64,000 nt of DNA from Nephrocerus scutellatus. Lineage: Eukaryota > Arthropoda > Insecta > Diptera > Pipunculidae. The translations under genes and the position numbers were made by a program. This document shows, in pieces, positions 58,200 through 64,000 of the stretch. The notes under the pieces were generated by a model, which was not told where the DNA came from, searched no databases, and saw only the letters and a program-made list of their open reading frames with translations. The stretch spans positions 132,462,277-132,526,276 of the forward strand of contig OX352761.1 of the NCBI GenBank assembly GCA_947095585.1, read 5' to 3'. Position 1 is the first letter of the stretch. Each line of letters opens with the position of its first letter.

Positions 58200-59620
58200 T
58201 TAACTCGGTCCTTTACCAGCCGTTCTTAGTTTATATGTGAAACTCGGGTTTCTTTTATGGGTGCTCAAAATGATTTTCAATGACCGGGGTATTCCCGTGT
58301 TGACAATTTGGCTCCGCATCGAGGGGTGATTCTCTTCATTCGGGAAGATATCTGTTTTAGTGTGCCCAAATTGTTGTTCCGAACTGTAATCCCCTTTTCA
58401 ATACGTTATGGATTGAAATAAAAATTTCAAACCATTCCATGTTTATTTGTTCCATATATCGTAGTCCTAATTGGTCACCTGATGACACTAGTAATGAGTT
58501 TGAAAAGCAATAATTGGTTTAATGAAAAATGCAGGTCAGCAGTTGCTAGTTTAAAAAACAGTCTACATTGATTGCACTTCCGAAAAAAACCTTGTTAAGT
58601 TTGGAATAGCCAGAAACAGAGAAAATGCCATTAACAGGTCCAAAATAATAAATGACCAAAAGATTGGGGATAGCAAGCGAAAATTTTTAGATTCAGATTC
58701 AAACAGTCTAGCTTTTGGTCGTTTGCTTGCACTGGTTAAAAGAAACTTTGTAGACAAGACTTCTTCTGTTCCTTTTTTATTCAATAATGGTATTCTTTAT
58801 AAAACTGGTATTCAGAAAGCCAATCTCGTAGCTTCGCATTTTGCTTCCATTGTCTAACCAAAGTCCACCAATTCTTCCGAATGTAGGCCCAGGAATGTCT
58901 AAAATGTATTTCCGACAACGGGTTGTTTCAGATTTTCTTAAAGAACTTGACCCCAATAAAGCGACTGTACCCTACGGTATTCCGCCATTATTATTGAAAA
59001 GATGTCATCATAATTTGGCGAAACCGCTTAGCAAATTGTTTCATCGCTCAATGAAGACAGGTGTTTTTCCGTCAATTTGGAAAATTGCTTTTATTCAACC
59101 AGTTCCAAAAAAAGGTGATAAATCTGCACCTACTAAGTACCGCCCTATAGATTTTTTGTCGGTTCTATCAAAGGTAATGGAATCTATCGCTCATTTAAAA
59201 AAATAAGCTATCTGGATTCGAATGTTCCTTTATCCGATGTGCAGTATGGATTTCTTAAAAATCGCTCTTCAGGTGAACTAATGGTGTGCATGACTCATTT
59301 TGGGAGCAAAGAATTCAAAATTTAGGTGAATCAAGCGTTGTGTCCTTGGATATTTCTAAGGCTTTTGATAGAGTATGGCATGATTGTCTTATTAATAAGA
59401 TTCGTGCGCTCAACCCACACACCTTTCTTACTGCATGGATTGAAGATTATTTATGGATGGCTTGGTTGGATTCAACAGCGAATGGAAGAGGCAGCTTTGT
59501 TAAGCGCTTTGTTGATGACAACCAGGTCAGTTATAAATTGAAATTATGCAGCCCGGTTAAACCAAATTACCCTTCCGGAAACTCACATTTAGATTTGTGT
59601 ATTGCAGATGCGTGACTGCA
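58200..59620 (+). mobile_element. Decayed jockey/CR1-like LINE (endonuclease and reverse transcriptase)
   Basis: Plus strand. An endonuclease scrap lies near 58310-58380 (RGVILFIREDICFSVPKLL). The reverse transcriptase follows at 58841-59206 (VVSDFLKELDPNKATVPYGI, FIQPVPKKGDKSAPTKYRPI) and 59286-59615 (SVVSLDISKAFDRVWHDCLI). The ISKAFDRVW block carries the first palm Asp. Frame breaks between the pieces show that it is inactive. Confidence 0.75.
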
Positions 59621-59689
59621 AAAAGAAATGGTCCACGATAATAAGATTCCGCTATTGCCGTAGGCGCCGTGGCTCAGTGTGTGTCAGTT

Positions 59690-60235
59690 GCCGTATGATA
59701 CCGATCACAACGCGATATTAATAGTAGCTTCGTTTGCTGACGATTCCATATTCTCGCTAGCAACACAACCAGAAATTCCTATATTAAATTTGAGGAAAAC
59801 CAACTGGAACAGGTTTGAAAAACGAGCCAGAAGACAATGCAGAAATTGCATTTAGTTGTCTGATTTTCTTAATAATAGGAATCTGACGAACGAGAAGTGT
59901 AATTTCTGCATCGAAAGACTGAATTCGGTGATTCTGTCGAGTATTAACGAGACAGTCCCGAAAATTAAAAGTAAAAATTCTACCGTGAAATTAGTACTTT
60001 GCAGAGGCACAACAGTTTTCTGGTCAGTCAGATCAACAGAATGCGACGGCAGCTCCCTTTGGTTGTGGGCAACAGTGATCTAACGAGACTTAAGACTGTC
60101 TTGAGAAATGTGAAAACCCTACTGGACCAACAATTTCGGAACAGTGTTAACAATTATTGGAAGGACCGAGCAGAAAATATTATAAAGTCTGACTTAAGGA
60201 ACATGTTTCCTTTCCCTTTCCAGCTTTCCAGGTTG
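59690..60235 (+). mobile_element. LINE fragment joined to the next remnant
   Basis: Plus-strand frames read LRKTNWNRFEKRARRQ, NEKCNFCIERLNSVILSSIN, then NSFLVSQINRMRRQLPLVVG and LLDQQFRNSVNNYWKDRAEN. This is the linker between endonuclease and reverse transcriptase of a jockey-like element, with frameshifts. The 17 bp at 59664-59680 match the SINE head (ggcgccgtggctcagtg) but then diverge. Confidence 0.55.
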
Positions 60236-60239
60236 TAAT

Positions 60240-60850
60240 TATGATGAGAAGCGATGATGACAGTCAGTTACGAGAGTTGTTGGAGGAGGCGATACTGGAG
60301 GACTTCGAGAATAGCCGGGATACGATGAGAAAAACAGCTAAGCAAGAGATACAGAAGGTGCAGGAGGAGAATAGGAAGACGTTTAATCGCAAGAGGAAAG
60401 CACCCAGATGCTACCAGTTGCATGTTTATATGGCCGTACGGGGCAACCCAGGGTCAGAGGAAATGATCGCTATGATGTCCGAAAGGTAGGAAGGCATGTA
60501 GGACCAAACATAACCTCCACTTCCGCCGACTTCATGAAACCTTGGGTGTTCGATCCCGGAGAAGACGAAGACGAAGAAGAAAGTGATAGAGACGAAGAGC
60601 TCGACTGAGGACAGCCGAAAAGTTCAAGGATGGCCGGAATTAGGAATTGTGGGAAGTTCACTTCCTTCGTTTCTGGTATTTTATCTTTTAATGTAATAAC
60701 TTTTTCATTCACTTAGTAATCATAGTATCGTTCTTTCTCCGCACCATAATATCTCATTTCTCTAAATAAACAGTTTTTTGTCATTCACCGTCAATCCTGA
60801 ATCGCTGCGTCGTAAACATGTCGACCAATTTATTTAGCGTCGGATTTCTT
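60240..60850 (+). mobile_element. Ty3/gypsy-class pol C-terminal remnant and possible LTR
   Basis: 60241-60608 reads, across one frame change near 60430, like the C-terminal end of an LTR-retrotransposon integrase: EEIQ-type KQEIQKVQEENRKTFNRKRK, then VGRHVGPNITSTSADFMKPW and an acidic end. The sequence after it (to about 60850) has AATAAA near 60765 and could be part of an LTR, but I could not find the partner LTR. It is fragmentary and inactive. Confidence 0.55.
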
Positions 60851-61620
60851 CAACGTAGAGCTGTCGATGTAGGTCAGTTGAATCACCACAATTGGTGATT
60901 GATAGCATGAGGCTCGTGTATAAGCGAGTCAACGTGGGTTGGTGTTATCAAAAAACGATGACACCAGCGAAGCTAATTGTCGCCGTAATTGGCGTAGGCA
61001 GTATTGGATTGGATTACTGCAAGCACTGCATGTGTGGGACATGCTGTAAAGCCGAAAACGACGGTGACTGCAGCAGAGACCAACGAGTTGGTTTTCGTGG
61101 CTTAAATCGTTCAGTTCGTCGTATGTAATATTTTTAAATCATTGTTGAATCTACATCTTGTCTTTAATTAATGATATTATAAAAAATTTATTAAATTTGT
61201 TCCTTTAAAATAGAAAATTTGTTTTTTCCTACATTATACATGTATACATTCGATTCTATTACGAGTTGTGTGCTGTCACTGCACTGTCGTTGTAGTTGGT
61301 AATAGCATTTCGAAACTAAACTTTCCAATAAAAGTACCAACATTTTTAAAAAATTTTTTAATTTTTATATATTGTACGATTTAAAATATTTACAATAGCC
61401 ATTCTATCAGTAATTCAAGTAAAAAGAATGTTTGGTTTTTTATAGATTAAAAAAATACATCTACAAAGTAAAAAAGTTAAATATACATGAGTACAAAACC
61501 AGAGATGGGAAGTAGTCATGAATTTTAGTACAAGAATATAACAATGACAATACATAATGTCAGATAATAAAAGATGATCTTAATTTTTTTAAATATAAAT
61601 TTTCGGCATCGTTGCAATGC
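60850..61620. other. Spacer upstream of the Atg14 3' end, no gene recognised
   Basis: A 78-codon frame at 60892-61128 contains a small cysteine cluster (CKHCMCGTCC) but matches no family I know. The rest is AT-rich without recognised content. Confidence 0.4.
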
Positions 61621-61624
61621 AATA

Positions 61625-63546
61625 TTATTTAATCCATCTTAATATCGAAGTTAAGCGGTTTGCTGCACTCGTCATTAATCCATTAGCAATACTTGTTTGT
61701 TGACTTGATGAGGGCATCAAGTCGGACTGTTCGATTTCATTATTGGACAAACTTGACACAGCTTCCCAATCTAATCGCAATGAGTTGTCGTCGTCTAGGA
61801 ACAAATCGATTATTATTAAAGTTCATAAATAATTTTTATCATGTGAGCTGAGCTGATCATTGTTTGAATTTTACTTTGCACGTTATTAATACTTTGGATG
61901 ACTTATTTTTGAAATAAAAGTAAAAATTCTTCGTCATGATTAAAATCTACATGATATACTATTTGTAACATTATGTTTTGTCGATTTTTAAAATTCAGTC
62001 ATATAAAATTGTACTTTAGACTGTAAATGTTAGTACATATATAAAAAATATCAATTTTCATTCAGAAAATTCAAATTGCATTACACATAAAGTAAACATC
62101 TTTTATGCATACCTTCAGATTCCGATTCAGTTGCAGTTTCTATACCAATAAGTAATGAGTCTACTGATTTCATAAGGGGAGCATTTGTTATTTCATGATG
62201 ACCGTGTCTTCCCAAATCACTCTTCTCTATATCTAGTGTGGCTAATATATTTTCCAAAGTGTGATTCGCATTGAGTGAGCGCAGCTTCACCCGCTGCGTG
62301 TATGCCAGGTACAGAATATTTGTATTTAAGCGTGAAACCTTTCGTAAAAATTGCTCGTCATTCAGTTTTTTACAAAAATCACTAAAATATACACAGTTAA
62401 AAGTAAAAATGTTAGTCAAATTTTTCAGTCCACATTTACATTATTTTATGATTTATACCCGTAAGCCAACTTATAAGGAAGTCGTACATTCAAATAGTAA
62501 CTCATAAGGTTCGCTAATTGAGTGGTGTAAGTCAATGCACCGGTTATGCGGAACGCAGAGACGCGACTTGGTGTTATTTCGTTAGCAGTTGTTTTGGGTA
62601 CATCATCTTTGTTTTCCGTCAGCCAATCTAAGTACGCCGAGTAATCGCCATTGGCGGGTAACGATGGTGCAACAATGCGATATTGCATTTCGCTAATACC
62701 ACTACCATGAAAAACCCACTTTCCACGTATGTAAGAGGTGTTTTTCGCATCTGCCAATGCGGCAATTGTATCTGAATATTCAGAAACCACTCCCGTCAAT
62801 GCCGCCTTAGCTGCTGCCGTAGCAGTTAAACGATCCCGAATTTCGTCTTTCAAAACGACTTCAGAAATTGGAAAAATATAATCCACAAGATTCTGTACAT
62901 CACGACGTGTTGTGTCTTTTAGCTTATCCAAAAGAAATTTATTTTGGTCTCGCATTTTGTTTATCTTTTCAATTCGATCCAGAACATAATCCTCCAGTTC
63001 TTTTACTTTTATCTGGTATTTGGGAAGGTTTTTCCGTTTATCGTTATTTGACGATTTAACTTCGTCTCGATCTGTGCAAAGCTGAAGAAGCTTCGATTTT
63101 TTAACAGCAATTAGTTGATTAAGCAAACTAATTTTTTCCTTTTTGAATTTGATTTCAAAATTCAAATCTTCGAAGAATTTCTTCTCCTTTATTAGACGTT
63201 CATAACGCTTACTAAATACATTAAGGCCAGCTTGTAGATTAAGGAATTTATGCTGTTTTTCAGTGAAGCTAGAAAAGAAGATGCTGTTTAAAAACATTTA
63301 CATTTTAGTTACAAATAAAAACCTCTCAGGCAGACGATGAGTTGAATGAAAAAAACGACCATTTTGTATGCAATTGCGACAATGGAACCTTTTTTGCAGT
63401 GTCAAGCACAGTGGACATTTTAAAGAAATATTTCTACGGCCAGTACTAGTAGTTCCGTTATTTGGAGATATACATTCCTCATTGGATGATGAAACGTGAA
63501 AATTTTCTGGAGCTTTGCTGCTTTCGTCAGAACTACTGGATGCCAT
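61625..63546 (-). CDS. Atg14: Atg14 (Barkor), autophagy subunit of PI3-kinase complex I
   Basis: Minus strand, four exons: 63323-63546, 62459-63268, 62113-62381, 61625-61794, all GT-AG and in phase, giving 490 residues. Atg14 recruits the Vps34-Vps15-Atg6/Beclin complex to sites of autophagosome formation and makes PI3P there (family knowledge). Visible: a Ser-rich N-terminus, the paired cysteine motif C44-x2-C47 and C56-x2-C59 (CPLC, CRNC), a long coiled coil from about residue 80 to 180, the globular central part (GSGISEMQYRIVAPSLPAN), and a C-terminal end (ANRLTSILRWIK) that could form an amphipathic membrane-binding helix like the mammalian BATS domain. Exon 2 has two in-frame acceptors (63268 used here; another 15 bp upstream adds five residues). 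UVRAG is the closest alternative, but the N-terminal cysteine motif favours Atg14. Confidence 0.92.
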
Positions 63547-64000
63547 AAGATTCTTTCAATTAATTAAGAACTGAAACTTTTTCTTAAGTAAAACTACAAC
63601 AGTAAATTAAAAAATATAATTAGCATATATTCGAAGAATCCACTGATTTGAGAAAAAACTTAATATTATTTAGTGTACTCTAAAGTTTTTTTTGGAAAAC
63701 TGTAATCTTTATTTTAGTCGTTCGCCTTTTGTTTGTTGACAACTGTCAGAGAACAGAAAAATATAACCACTACGAATGAATTCCCAGCAGTCTAGATTGC
63801 ACCAGTATGCATATAATACAATGAGCTGTCTACACGACTAATAAAAGAGAAACATTTGAAACACACGATTATTTTCGCACGTAGTACCTTATTATTATAA
63901 AAGTCAGTTACTCTGTATTTGTACAAATCCTAGAAAAATAAAAAAAAAATACTGAAGAGGGCAGTTTCGAACCCGAGACTGTTTCGATTTGCGTCCTTAA
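63547..64000. other. Upstream flank of Atg14 with a possible truncated SINE at the edge
   Basis: No coding frame. At 63955-64000 on the minus strand the sequence gggttcgaaactgccctc resembles a pol III B box followed by an unrelated body and a T/A-rich tail, so a tRNA-derived SINE may continue beyond the window. This cannot be confirmed here. Confidence 0.3.

Noticed and set aside
60892..61128. 78-codon frame with a cysteine cluster CKHCMCGTCC, considered as another metallothionein
   Set aside because: The rest of the frame lacks cysteine spacing, family similarity and a gene context.
1..64000. CRISPR arrays, rRNA genes or bacterial-type operons
   Set aside because: The sequence is plainly eukaryotic and no regularly spaced direct repeats of the CRISPR kind were seen.

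Overview
The window is animal DNA, almost certainly from a higher dipteran (a cyclorrhaphan fly). It is AT-rich, its genes have many exons with short introns, and its proteins align best with my memory of Drosophila orthologues. The many transposon remnants, and a transposase of the DD41D (rosa) type first described from Ceratitis, make a tephritid-like fly plausible. The species cannot be fixed from sequence alone. I did not see a CRISPR array, an rRNA gene or a canonical tRNA gene.

Six host genes can be built exon by exon with consistent splice phases. (1) atlastin, + strand, 5586-13474, the ER-fusion GTPase. (2) A small two-exon metallothionein of the MtnB type, - strand, 17749-17974. (3) yemanuclein, + strand, 21471-26400, the ubinuclein subunit of the HIRA histone H3.3 chaperone. 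(4) Golgi alpha-mannosidase II, - strand, 30855-34851. (5) puffyeye, the USP34 orthologue, + strand, 37506-57518, 27 exons and about 3,868 residues. (6) Atg14, - strand, 61625-63546, the autophagy subunit of PI3-kinase complex I. These are unrelated housekeeping or regulatory genes and nothing suggests a shared pathway.

The rest is repeat landscape. Left edge to 5.5 kb: an apparently intact 1.3-kb DD41D element and an RTE-like LINE fragment. The atlastin introns hold a tRNA-derived SINE, a MITE, LINE 3' ends, a degenerate Tc1 element and a minisatellite-like array. 14-21 kb: a foldback element, MITE copies, further arrays and the metallothionein. 26.8-30.2 kb: LINE remnants in both orientations. 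puf introns 11, 17 and 23: a dead DD41D copy, several LINE fragments and a second SINE. 58-60.8 kb: LINE pieces and a Ty3/gypsy-class pol remnant.

The observations I would check first are: a 133-codon open frame directly after, and in frame with, the atlastin stop codon (candidate stop-codon readthrough); the metallothionein gene, too short for a normal ORF scan; the possibly active DD41D transposon; an upstream ORF ending two bases before the puf start; a GC-AG intron in puf; and several dispersed repeat families with multiple copies inside the window.
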